Shown here one piece after another: positions 27,792 through 35,354 of a stretch of DNA of 50,901 bases. The DNA lies in contig JAWVFT010000084.1 in NCBI GenBank assembly GCA_033855775.1, positions 1 to 50,901 on the forward strand, read 5' to 3'. The stretch's first letter is position 1. Each line of letters opens with the position of its first letter. Below the pieces are notes generated by a model. It worked only from the letters and a program-made list of their open reading frames with translations. It was not told the origin of the DNA and ran no database searches. The DNA comes from DASVTR01 sp033855775. GTDB taxonomy: Bacteria > Acidobacteriota > Blastocatellia > Pyrinomonadales > Pyrinomonadaceae. The position numbers and the translations under genes were made by a program.

Positions 27792-28748
27792 ATGCCACTA
27801 GAATACGTCTCTTCCACCATCGCACACATCCTGACGGAACTGCGCAAGGTCGTCATCGGACAGGATGAGCCGATTGAACAAATCCTCGTCGCGCTTCTGG
27901 CCGAAGGTCACGCGCTGATTGAAGGCGTGCCGGGGACGGCGAAGACCTTGACCGTCAAGACGCTGGCCCGCATCATCGGCGCGGGCTTTGGCCGCATCCA
28001 GTTCACGCCCGACCTGATGCCGTCCGACATCACAGGCACCAACGTCTTCAACGTCGCCACCTCCGACTTCAGCCTGCGCCGCGGCCCCATCTTCACAGAC
28101 ATCATGCTGGCCGATGAAATCAACCGGACGCCGCCGAAGACGCAGGCCGCCCTGCTCGAAGCGATGGAAGAACGGCAGGTCACGATTGACGGCGAAGCGC
28201 ACAAGCTGTCGCCGCTCTTCACCGTGCTCGCCACCGAAAATCCAATCGAGTACGAAGGCACGTACCCGCTGCCCGAAGCGCAGCTTGACCGCTTCCTCTT
28301 GAAAATCCTGCTCGGCTATCCGTCGGAGCAGGCCGAGCAACAGGTCGTCGCCAACTGGGACGCGGGCTTCAACGCGCAACGGCTCGAACGCGTTGACCTC
28401 GTTCCGCTCGCCGAAGCGGACGCCATCTCGCGTTGTCGCGCAGAGGTGCGAGGCTCGCGCATGGAGCCGGGCGTTCAGCGTTACATCGTGGAGATTGTGC
28501 GCCGCACGCGCACGCATCCGAGCGTCCTGTACGGAGCCAGCCCGCGCGCGGCGGTCGCGCTGCTGCTCTGCTCCAAGGCTCTCTCGGCGTTGCGCGGGCG
28601 CGAGTTTTCAACGCCCGACGACGTGCGCGACATCTCGCGCCCCGTCTTGCGCCATCGCCTTTCGCTGCGCGCCGAAGCGGAGCTTGACGGCGCCACGCCC
28701 GATGCCGTCATCACAGACATCTTGCAGAGCGCAGAGGTTCCCAGATAA
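27792..28748 (+). CDS. MoxR family AAA+ ATPase
   Basis: 318 residues. The Walker A variant GVPGTAKT lies at residues 45-52, Walker B is LADEINRTPPKTQAALLEAMEE, and the sensor-1 region contains VLATENPIEYEGTYPLPEAQLDR split over two strands. The C-terminal lid starts near TRTHPSVLYGASPRAAVALL. MoxR ATPases act as chaperones that activate partner proteins, often with DUF58 and von Willebrand-type products. Here DUF58, DUF4129 and DUF4350 genes flank it as in the classic cluster. The gene starts about 145 bases after the permease, with no repeat in between. Confidence 0.95.
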   Translation: MPLEYVSSTIAHILTELRKVVIGQDEPIEQILVALLAEGHALIEGVPGTAKTLTVKTLARIIGAGFGRIQFTPDLMPSDITGTNVFNVATSDFSLRRGPIFTDIMLADEINRTPPKTQAALLEAMEERQVTIDGEAHKLSPLFTVLATENPIEYEGTYPLPEAQLDRFLLKILLGYPSEQAEQQVVANWDAGFNAQRLERVDLVPLAEADAISRCRAEVRGSRMEPGVQRYIVEIVRRTRTHPSVLYGASPRAAVALLLCSKALSALRGREFSTPDDVRDISRPVLRHRLSLRAEAELDGATPDAVITDILQSAEVPR

Positions 28749-28875
28749 GCGGCGTCGGCCATTATCCGTAATTCGATTTTCTTGATAAACTGTGGCCGCT
28801 GCTTTGTCGGTCAAGAGAAACGTCTCCCATCTCAATCCGAAGGGTTTTTAACCAATTACTACCGGAGCATTAAGC

Positions 28876-29772
28876 ATGAAAGAAACTCACATTCGCGCTC
28901 ATCGTAAAATCATCGCCGCCCTCTGCTTGCTGGCGCTCGCTCTGCCTTTGTCCGTCGCCTCCGCGCCCAACGCGCCGCCCCCCGACAAGATGAAGCCGGA
29001 GGAAGTCATCGCCAAGCACTTAGATTCAATCGGCACGGCGGAGGCCCGCTCGAAAGTCAAGAGCCGCATCATTCAGGGGAAGGCCGTCGCCACCTTTCGC
29101 ATCGGCGGCTCCGGCACTTCGGAGGGCGGCGCGGTTTTGGCTTCAACCGGCGACCGCAGCCTCATCTCCATCGTCTACGGCAATGAGGTTTACCCGTTCG
29201 AGCGGATGGGCTTTGACGGCAAGACGCTGACGGTCGGCGAAGTCAGGCCGGGACAGCGTTCGACGCTCGGGCGATTCTTGATGGCCCACGAGATGATGTT
29301 CAAAGACGGCTTGATTGGCGGCGCGTTGTCGTCCGCCTGGCCGCTCTACGACATGTCCACGCGCAAGGCCAAGCTGAAGTACGCCGGGACGAGGAAGGTC
29401 GGCGACCGCAAAGCTCACGTCCTCGAATACGAAGGCAAGGACAATACCGGCCTCAAGACCACGCTCTACTTCGACGCCGAAAATTTCCAACACCTGCGGA
29501 CGGAGTATGAGATGCACATCATCCAGCAGATGCCCGGCGAGCCGAGCGTCACGCAACAACAGGGCGATGCGATTCAAAAGGTCGTCGAAGATTTCTCCGA
29601 CTTCAAGACCGAAGAAGGCTTGACGCTGCCGCATTCCTACAAGCTGCAACTCTCCATCGAATCGCTCAATCGCCGCACCTTGCAGGACTGGGCGTTCACG
29701 CTCAGCAAGTTCAACTTCAACATTCCGATTGACGACAAAGAGTTCGATGTCCGCAGTTCCAGCAAGACATAG
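28876..29772 (+). CDS. Secreted LolA-like/outer-membrane lipoprotein-sorting-like protein
   Basis: 298 residues with a signal peptide (about 1-28, ending SVASA) and a single soluble domain. It has MKPEEVIAKHLDSIG and alternating strands (KLKYAGTRKVGDRKAHVLEYEGK, TTLYFDAENFQHLRTEYEM) typical of LolA/LolB-like half-barrels. Such proteins carry lipids or lipoproteins through the periplasm, but the assignment here is by pattern only. It lies between MoxR and DUF58, which is not universal for the cluster. Confidence 0.65.
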   Translation: MKETHIRAHRKIIAALCLLALALPLSVASAPNAPPPDKMKPEEVIAKHLDSIGTAEARSKVKSRIIQGKAVATFRIGGSGTSEGGAVLASTGDRSLISIVYGNEVYPFERMGFDGKTLTVGEVRPGQRSTLGRFLMAHEMMFKDGLIGGALSSAWPLYDMSTRKAKLKYAGTRKVGDRKAHVLEYEGKDNTGLKTTLYFDAENFQHLRTEYEMHIIQQMPGEPSVTQQQGDAIQKVVEDFSDFKTEEGLTLPHSYKLQLSIESLNRRTLQDWAFTLSKFNFNIPIDDKEFDVRSSSKT

Positions 29773-29780
29773 AAAGCAGC

Positions 29781-29860
29781 GAGGGCGGAAGCGATGAAGC
29801 TTAAGCGATGAAAGCGCGGCTCTCAATCCCGAATAGCTTCCGCTTTATCCTTCCGCCCTC
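29781..29860. repeat. Heptad-like inverted repeat, locus J
   Basis: GAGGGCGGAAG at 29781-29791 pairs perfectly with 29850-29860. Less exact GAAGCGATG-type words fill the arms. It sits between the LolA-like stop and the DUF58 ATG (29873), like the other heptad elements but less regular. Confidence 0.6.
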
Positions 29861-29872
29861 ATCCATTAACTG

Positions 29873-31192
29873 ATGCGCTTCGTTTTCACCAAACTCTTCT
29901 ACGTCTTGCTGGCCGCGGGCTTCGTGCCGTTGTCGCTCGCGTGGGGGAGGCCGGACTGGTTGTGGGCAGCCTTCGGCTACGACGCGCTGTTGTTGCTGGC
30001 GACCTTCATTGACGCGCGCACGAGCCGTCTGCCCGCGGGCCTCAGCCTCAAGCGTTCCTTCAATGGCCGGTTCGCGGTCGGCGCGGAAACTGAAACGCGA
30101 GTTGAAATACTGAACCACACGCCGCGCCCAGTCTCACTCAAAATCAAAGACGAGTATCCGCCGGAGATGCGCCTGACGGGACTGCGCGAGGCGAGGCTGC
30201 GCGTCGAAGCGCAAACTTCCGCCGCGCTCGTCTACGGCCTGACGCCGCCAAGGCGCGGTCGCTTCACCTTCGGGCAAATCGCCGTCCGCTATCTATCGCG
30301 TTGGGGTTTGGCTTGGGCGCAGGCCGATGTCGGCGAGAGCTTGACCGTCAAGGTTTATCCGAACATGCGGCGCGCGCGCGAGGCGGAGTTGAAGGCTCTC
30401 GGCGCGCGCTCTTTGGTGGCCTCGCATCGCAAGAGTTCCTGGCGCGGCGAGGGACGCGAGTTTGAATCCTTGCGCGACTACGTGCGCGGCGACGAACTGC
30501 GCCACGTCTCCTGGACGGCGACGGCGCGGCGCGGCAAACTCGTTACGCGCCAGTATCAGATTGAGCGCGACCAGACCATCCTGATTGCTATTGACGCCGG
30601 ACGCTTGATGACCGCGCGCATCGAGCACGAAACTAAGCTCGACCTGGCGGTTCATGCCGCGCTCTCTTTGATGTCAGCGGCGTCGCACGGCGGCGACAAC
30701 GCAGGCTTAGTCGTCTTCGGTCGCCAGATTAAAACTTACTTGCCGCCCAAGCGCGGCGGCGAACATCTGGACGCCACGCTCGAAGCCCTCCACGCCATCG
30801 AGCCGGAAATGATTGAGCCGTCCTACGCGCGCGCCTTCGGCTTCATCGCCGCCAATTGCAAACGGCGCGCGCTGGTCGTCGTCCTGACAGACCTCGTTGA
30901 CGAGGAAGGCTCGCGCGACCTCCTAGCTTCTTTGAAACTGCTGCGCCCGCGTCATCTCCCGCTCGTCGTCACCATCGGCGACCGCGACTTGAAAAGCGTC
31001 GTCCGCGAAGAGCCGAAGAACGTCCGCGAACTCTTCACCCAATCGGTCGCCGAAGAGATTACGACGCAACGCGAAACAGCGCTGCGCCTCGTCGAGGCGC
31101 AGGGCGGACTCGCCCTCGATGTCACAGCCGCCGCGCTCGCGCCCGCCCTGCTCGAAACTTACATCAGAGTGAAAGAGAGAGGCTTGCTGTAG
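29873..31192 (+). CDS. DUF58 domain-containing protein
   Basis: 439 residues. Two N-terminal membrane segments (about 5-22 and 30-48) are followed by a beta-rich region. The DUF58 signature follows (GEGREFESLRDYVRGDELRH, then WTATARRGKLVTRQYQIERD) near residues 195-235. A von Willebrand-A-like fold comes next, with ILIAIDAGRLM in place of a full metal-binding DxSxS. DUF58 proteins are the regular partners of MoxR ATPases and sit in the cytoplasmic membrane. Function beyond that pairing is not established. No ribosome binding site is evident at ATG 29873, 12 bases after a repeat arm. Confidence 0.92.
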   Translation: MRFVFTKLFYVLLAAGFVPLSLAWGRPDWLWAAFGYDALLLLATFIDARTSRLPAGLSLKRSFNGRFAVGAETETRVEILNHTPRPVSLKIKDEYPPEMRLTGLREARLRVEAQTSAALVYGLTPPRRGRFTFGQIAVRYLSRWGLAWAQADVGESLTVKVYPNMRRAREAELKALGARSLVASHRKSSWRGEGREFESLRDYVRGDELRHVSWTATARRGKLVTRQYQIERDQTILIAIDAGRLMTARIEHETKLDLAVHAALSLMSAASHGGDNAGLVVFGRQIKTYLPPKRGGEHLDATLEALHAIEPEMIEPSYARAFGFIAANCKRRALVVVLTDLVDEEGSRDLLASLKLLRPRHLPLVVTIGDRDLKSVVREEPKNVRELFTQSVAEEITTQRETALRLVEAQGGLALDVTAAALAPALLETYIRVKERGLL

Positions 31193-31214
31193 GAATGCAG
31201 CCGCCAGAGAGAGA

Positions 31215-31234
31215 GATGTCTCTTGATGTCTCTT
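31215..31234. repeat. 10-bp perfect tandem repeat in a convergent gap
   Basis: GATGTCTCTT occurs twice in direct succession between the DUF58 and SpoIIM-like genes. The rest of the 31193-31356 gap shows no clear terminator hairpin. Confidence 0.5.
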
Positions 31235-31356
31235 AAGCGAAGATAGTCTCGCTCGTCATCAAGCTCATGGCGCCAATACTTGAACGTGTTGACCAGCGGC
31301 ATGAGTCTTTTGACTTGAGCCTGTTCGACCGGCGCGCTCGCGCGGCAAGTTGGACG

Positions 31357-32331
31357 CTATTTGTTGACGGCTCCTGTTGCTGCTTCACGACCGGCTAGCA
31401 GGAGATAAGCGTAGAGCGCGATGCCTGTCAGCGCGGCGATGGAGAATTTAATGAGTGGGCTAATCGGCGCGGGCGAGATGAAGCCTTCGATGATGGCGGC
31501 GATGACGAGCAGCGGGATGCAGCCGACGACGAGGCGGATGGCGTCAAGCCCGCGCACCTTCAAGGCGTCGGCGCGCGACAGGTTGCCGGGGATGAGCAAG
31601 GCGCTTCCGACAAGGAGGCCCGCGCCGCCCGTGATGAAGGCGCAAGAGAGTTCGATGACGCCATGCCCGGCCATGAAGGTCACAAGGTCGTTGCCGTAGC
31701 CCGCGCGATAGACGAGCGCGAGTATCGAGCCTGTGTTGGCCCCGAAGAAGCTGATGCCGTAGAGCGTGCCGATGCCGAAGAGCGCGCCGTAGGCGAAGTC
31801 GCGAATCATCACGCGGATGTTGTTCTGCATGATAAAGGTGGAGCCAATCTGGTTGGCCTCGTTCAAGTCTTCCCACCAGTGAATCTTCGCTTTGATGCCG
31901 AGGCGAAAGCCTTGCGAGATGCCGACGAAATCCGAAAACTCCGCATCGCGCCATGTGCCGATGAAACCGATGAAGCCGAAGATGAGAAAGAAGGCGAAGA
32001 CGGTGGCCGTGTAGGGCCACGTGCGGCGAAAGGTTTGCGGAAAGTCGCGCGTGAAAAACTCCAGGATGCGTCGCCCGCCCTGAGCCTCTGCGCGGTAGAT
32101 GCGACCGTGCGCGCGAATGACGAGGCTGTTGAGATAGTTGACCAGTCGCGGGTCGCGCGATTCGGCCCGCGCTATCGCCAGGTCGGAAGCCGTCCGGCGA
32201 TAGATGCGCCCCAACTCGCGCACCTCTTCGCGGTGCAGCCGTCGCAAGCTGCTGCGGTCAACCATCGCCAGCAAATCTTCCAATCGCTGCCAAGCCTTCT
32301 TTCGCTCGCGTATGAATTTATCGGAAGACAT
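31357..32331 (-). CDS. SpoIIM-family (stage II sporulation protein M-like) membrane protein
   Basis: 324 residues from ATG 32331; a longer frame runs into the repeat. The N-terminus is soluble and charged (RERKKAWQRLEDLLAMVDRS). About six membrane segments follow, and the core contains FFTRDFPQTFRRTWPYT and NNIRVMIRDFAYGALFGIG, both typical of the SpoIIM/DUF95 family. In non-sporulating bacteria these proteins accompany MoxR/DUF58 and RDD genes, as here, where it is convergent with the cluster. The name does not imply sporulation. No Shine-Dalgarno sequence precedes the start because CCGGATG-type heptads occupy the leader. Confidence 0.85.
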   Translation of the reverse strand: MSSDKFIRERKKAWQRLEDLLAMVDRSSLRRLHREEVRELGRIYRRTASDLAIARAESRDPRLVNYLNSLVIRAHGRIYRAEAQGGRRILEFFTRDFPQTFRRTWPYTATVFAFFLIFGFIGFIGTWRDAEFSDFVGISQGFRLGIKAKIHWWEDLNEANQIGSTFIMQNNIRVMIRDFAYGALFGIGTLYGISFFGANTGSILALVYRAGYGNDLVTFMAGHGVIELSCAFITGGAGLLVGSALLIPGNLSRADALKVRGLDAIRLVVGCIPLLVIAAIIEGFISPAPISPLIKFSIAALTGIALYAYLLLAGREAATGAVNK

Positions 32332-32338
32332 AAAAACA

Positions 32339-32395
32339 GATGCCGGATGCCGGATGCCGGATGTTAGAATCAAGCCGCTCCAAACATCCGGCATC
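32339..32395. repeat. Heptad inverted-repeat element, locus F (in a divergent gap)
   Basis: Three exact GATGCCG heptads and a fourth, altered one lie at 32339-32367. The segment 32353-32365 pairs perfectly over 13 bp with 32383-32395. The element lies 7 bases upstream of the SpoIIM-like ATG on one side and 19 bases upstream of the ftcD ATG on the other. Confidence 0.85.
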
Positions 32396-32414
32396 TAACG
32401 TCCGACAACTCATT

Positions 32415-33953
32415 ATGACTCGTCTCGTTGAGTGTGTACCAAACTTTAGCGAAGGCCGCAAGGCCGAGACGGTCGAGCGCCTCGCGCGGGCCATCGAATC
32501 GGTCGAAGGCGCGGTCGTGCTCGACCTGCACCTGGACGCAGACCACAATCGCTCGGTGATTACTTTCGTCGCCGAGGCGGATGTCGTGGTCGAAGCGGCG
32601 GTGCGCGCATGTCGTCTGGCTTCGCAGTTGATTGACCTGCGCCGGCACACGGGCCAGCACCCGCGCGTCGGAGCATTGGACGTGCTGCCGTTCGTTCCCG
32701 TGTGCGAGGTGACGATGGAAGAGTGCGTCGCGTTGGCGCACGAGGCGGGCGAGCGCATCGCGCGCGAGCTACAGATTCCGGTCTACTTTTACGAGCGCGC
32801 GGCCAGAAGGCCGGAGCGCGTGAAGCTGGAAGACGTGCGGCGCGGCGGCTTTGAACTGTTGCGCGAAGAGATAACCACACCAGAGCTTCAGCGCGGGCCG
32901 GACGTTGGCCCGCTGATGGTTCACGAAAGCGCTGGCGCGGTGGTCGTCGGCGCGCGTCCTTTCCTCATCGCTTACAACGTCAACTTGCAGACGGACGACG
33001 TTTCGATTGCGCGAAAAATCGCGCGGGCCGTGCGCGGGCGCGACGGCGGGCTGCGTTACTTGAAAGCGCTCGGCTTCGCGTTGCCGACGCGCGGGCTGGC
33101 CCAAGTCTCTATGAATCTGGTGGACTTCGAAAAGACCTCTCTGCATCATGCGTTCGCGGCGGTCAAGCGCGAGGCCGAACGCTACGGCGTCGGCGTAGCG
33201 GGCAGCGAAATCGTCGGCCTCGTGCCGCAGTCCGCGCTCGACCGCGCCTCGGAATATTTCCTGCAAGTCGAAAACTTCGCGCCCGGACTCGTCCTCGAAA
33301 ATCGCATCGCCGCCGCTTTTCATGGCAAGGGTGAAAGGGAAACGATGAAGGATTTCGTCGCGGAAGTGGCGAGCGGCGAGCCGAGTCCGGGCGGCGGCGC
33401 GGCGGCCGCGCACGTGGCTGCGATTGGGGCCGCGCTCGGCGAGATGATTGCGCGACTGACGGAAGGACGCGACAAGTATCGAAACGTCTTGAGCGAAGTC
33501 CGCGACGTGCTCGCCGAATTAGAGCCGCTGCGCGAACGCCTGACGAGCGCGGCCCGCGAAGACGCGCAGAGCTTCGCGCGCGTGATGGAAGCGCGGCGAT
33601 TGTCGCGCCGGACGGAAGATGAAGCGGCGGAGCGCGCCCGCGCAATTGAAGCGGCGTTGAAGGGCGCGGCGCTTGTGCCTTTGGCCGTCGCGGGCGCAGC
33701 CGTGCAAACGCTGGAACTCCTGGAAACGCTCGCCGAGATTGGCAACCCGAACGCGCTCTCGGACGCAGCGACGGGCGCGCAACTCTCGCTCGCGGCGGTC
33801 GCCTCCGCGCGTTATAACGTGCTGGTCAACACGGCTGAGATTGAGGATGAAGAGTTTGCGGCAGAGCATCGCTCGCGCGCGGACGATTTGCTCGCGCGGG
33901 CCGGAGAAATCGCCGCGCGCGTCGAAGCCTTGCTGCTTGACTCGCTCGATTGA
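32415..33953 (+). CDS. ftcD: Bifunctional glutamate formimidoyltransferase / formimidoyltetrahydrofolate cyclodeaminase
   Basis: 512 residues from ATG 32415, where the product begins MTRLVECVPNFSEGRK as in the family. The N-terminal transferase (residues 1-300) has the catalytic His82 in TGQHPRVG. The C-terminal cyclodeaminase (about 310-510) starts at FVAEVASGEPSPGGGAAAAH. It moves the formimino group of N-formimino-L-glutamate to tetrahydrofolate, then releases ammonia to give 5,10-methenyl-THF, the last steps of histidine breakdown. The fusion is as in animals. No other hut gene is in the window. The leader contains heptad words instead of a Shine-Dalgarno sequence. Confidence 0.95.
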   Translation: MTRLVECVPNFSEGRKAETVERLARAIESVEGAVVLDLHLDADHNRSVITFVAEADVVVEAAVRACRLASQLIDLRRHTGQHPRVGALDVLPFVPVCEVTMEECVALAHEAGERIARELQIPVYFYERAARRPERVKLEDVRRGGFELLREEITTPELQRGPDVGPLMVHESAGAVVVGARPFLIAYNVNLQTDDVSIARKIARAVRGRDGGLRYLKALGFALPTRGLAQVSMNLVDFEKTSLHHAFAAVKREAERYGVGVAGSEIVGLVPQSALDRASEYFLQVENFAPGLVLENRIAAAFHGKGERETMKDFVAEVASGEPSPGGGAAAAHVAAIGAALGEMIARLTEGRDKYRNVLSEVRDVLAELEPLRERLTSAAREDAQSFARVMEARRLSRRTEDEAAERARAIEAALKGAALVPLAVAGAAVQTLELLETLAEIGNPNALSDAATGAQLSLAAVASARYNVLVNTAEIEDEEFAAEHRSRADDLLARAGEIAARVEALLLDSLD

Positions 33954-34152
33954 GCGCGTCGCTTCGTCGCCTTGTGAATCCGGTCGCTTGACGGCGCGAG
34001 CGCTGTTCAAGTATCGTGCGTGCAGGTGTTGAGGGATGCCTGCGCCCGCGAAAGTTGATTTCACCCTCATGTTTTTCCGGGGATACATTTGCTATCTCTA
34101 ACGTGCTGCCAAACGGTCGGGCTACAAGGCAGAAGACACGAAGGAGTGTGCA

Positions 34153-34719
34153 ATGAAGACCGGGAATTTCCCGCCAACTGCGCTTGCCTATCGCACGCAA
34201 GCGCGTCAACTAATCAAACAACTTCGTTCGGATTCCAGCGAGCAAGCGGCGGCTGCCGCCGAGCAGTTTCGCAGGATTCGTTCTTTCTCTTCCAGGACCG
34301 TTCAGCAGATTCTTGAGGCCCGCGCGGAGGTCAGGCTCAAGCACGCGCTGGCCGTCGTCGCGCTCGAACACGGGCATGCGTCATGGCGAGCGTTGAAGGA
34401 ATCAGCGGAGACAAGCGAACGGCCTTCGCGCGTTGTGGCTGAGGGGCGCGAGATGTACGACCGCGCGCTTGGGGCTTTCCTGAACCGCTGGTTCGCGACG
34501 CACGAAGAGGCGCGGGCCTCGCTCGCGGAGCAGGGCGGATTCCTGTTGCCGTTCGACCGGCAGTTTTTCATCTGCGAGGCCGAAGGCATCAGGACGCTCG
34601 GCTTGAACCCGGATGACCCGGATTGGGAGCGCATCGGTTTTGACTGGGCGCAGCCGCTCGACGTGGAAGCTTGGCGACGGCTCAAAGAGAAACGCGAGCG
34701 AGTCTTGCAGCGAGCGTGA
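34153..34719 (+). CDS. Hypothetical protein with an N-terminal domain seen before ankyrin repeats
   Basis: 188 residues. The first 75 residues (RQLIKQLRSD...LKHALAVVALEHGHASWRALK) match the pattern of a short helical domain that precedes ankyrin repeats in many Acidobacteria, whose usual form ends in a GFxSWxxL-like motif. No ankyrin repeats follow. The second half (DPDWERIGFDWAQPLDVEAW) is of no known family. ATG 34153 has GAAGGAG about 8 bases upstream. It is probably cytosolic. Function is unknown. Confidence 0.65.
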   Translation: MKTGNFPPTALAYRTQARQLIKQLRSDSSEQAAAAAEQFRRIRSFSSRTVQQILEARAEVRLKHALAVVALEHGHASWRALKESAETSERPSRVVAEGREMYDRALGAFLNRWFATHEEARASLAEQGGFLLPFDRQFFICEAEGIRTLGLNPDDPDWERIGFDWAQPLDVEAWRRLKEKRERVLQRA

Positions 34720-34725
34720 CGGCAA

Positions 34726-34854
34726 GGATGAACGATGAACGATGAAGGATGAGCGACGATGGACGAGCGATGAATGACGAACGAAGGCAATGCTTTCATT
34801 CATCCTTCATCGCTCATCCTTCATTACTCATCCTTCATTACTCATCCTTCATCG
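34726..34854. repeat. Heptad inverted-repeat element, locus G (convergent genes)
   Basis: The left arm has strict GATGAAC/GATGAAG heptads and the right arm strict CCTTCAT/TACTCAT heptads. ATGAAGGATGAGCGA at 34742-34756 pairs perfectly with 34810-34824. The element fills the gap between converging genes, where it could terminate both. Confidence 0.85.
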
Positions 34855-34861
34855 CATCTTT

Positions 34862-35287
34862 TTAGTTGACCGTCTCCGAAACGTTCTCCGCAGACTGTTC
34901 CATGTGCGCTTCGGTGATGACGAGCGACTGTTCATCTTTGAGCGTCGCGTCAACCAGCGTTTGCACCCAGTACTGGCCGGGGCCGGGAAAGGAGAGATGG
35001 AAGAAGAAGTTGATGTTTTCGGCGAAGCCGTCTGTGGCAATCTCGAAGCGCGTCGGCTGCGACACCATCAAGTGCTGCTGGCGATCCGGCGAAACGATTC
35101 TGACTTCGGACAAGTATGCGCCCTGCCCGCGCCAACGGCTGACGACCGCAAACTTGAAGAGCGTCACGGGAAATTGCTGCACCGTGATGATGTTCGGGAT
35201 GACGCCCATCAAAGACAGTTTCGGGCCGACCTCGACACGCACATCTTCACACAGAATCGTAAACACGAGTTCGAGATTGTCCGCCAT
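34862..35287 (-). CDS. DUF6941-like hypothetical protein
   Basis: 141 residues. It begins MADNLELVFTILCEDVRVE and is predicted to be a beta-sandwich with FHLSFPGPGQYWVQTLVD; the match to the DUF6941 pattern is from memory. A strong GGAGGG lies before ATG 35287. It is cytosolic and has no catalytic motif. It is followed downstream by a heptad element and lies beside DNA ligase, in the same orientation; a functional link is not evident. Confidence 0.65.
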   Translation of the reverse strand: MADNLELVFTILCEDVRVEVGPKLSLMGVIPNIITVQQFPVTLFKFAVVSRWRGQGAYLSEVRIVSPDRQQHLMVSQPTRFEIATDGFAENINFFFHLSFPGPGQYWVQTLVDATLKDEQSLVITEAHMEQSAENVSETVN

Positions 35288-35297
35288 AAACCCTCCG

Positions 35298-35354
35298 TTT
35301 CAGGTTTCAAGGTTAAGGTTTCAAGTCAACAATCATTGAGCCTGAAACCTGAAA
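35298..35354. repeat. Heptad inverted-repeat element, locus H
   Basis: TTTCAGGTTTCA at 35298-35309 pairs perfectly over 12 bp with 35343-35354. Heptads of the GTTTCAG type continue between them. It links the ligA stop (35355) and the leader of the DUF6941-like gene. The same heptad word reappears at 39829-39842, before the GNAT gene. Confidence 0.8.
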
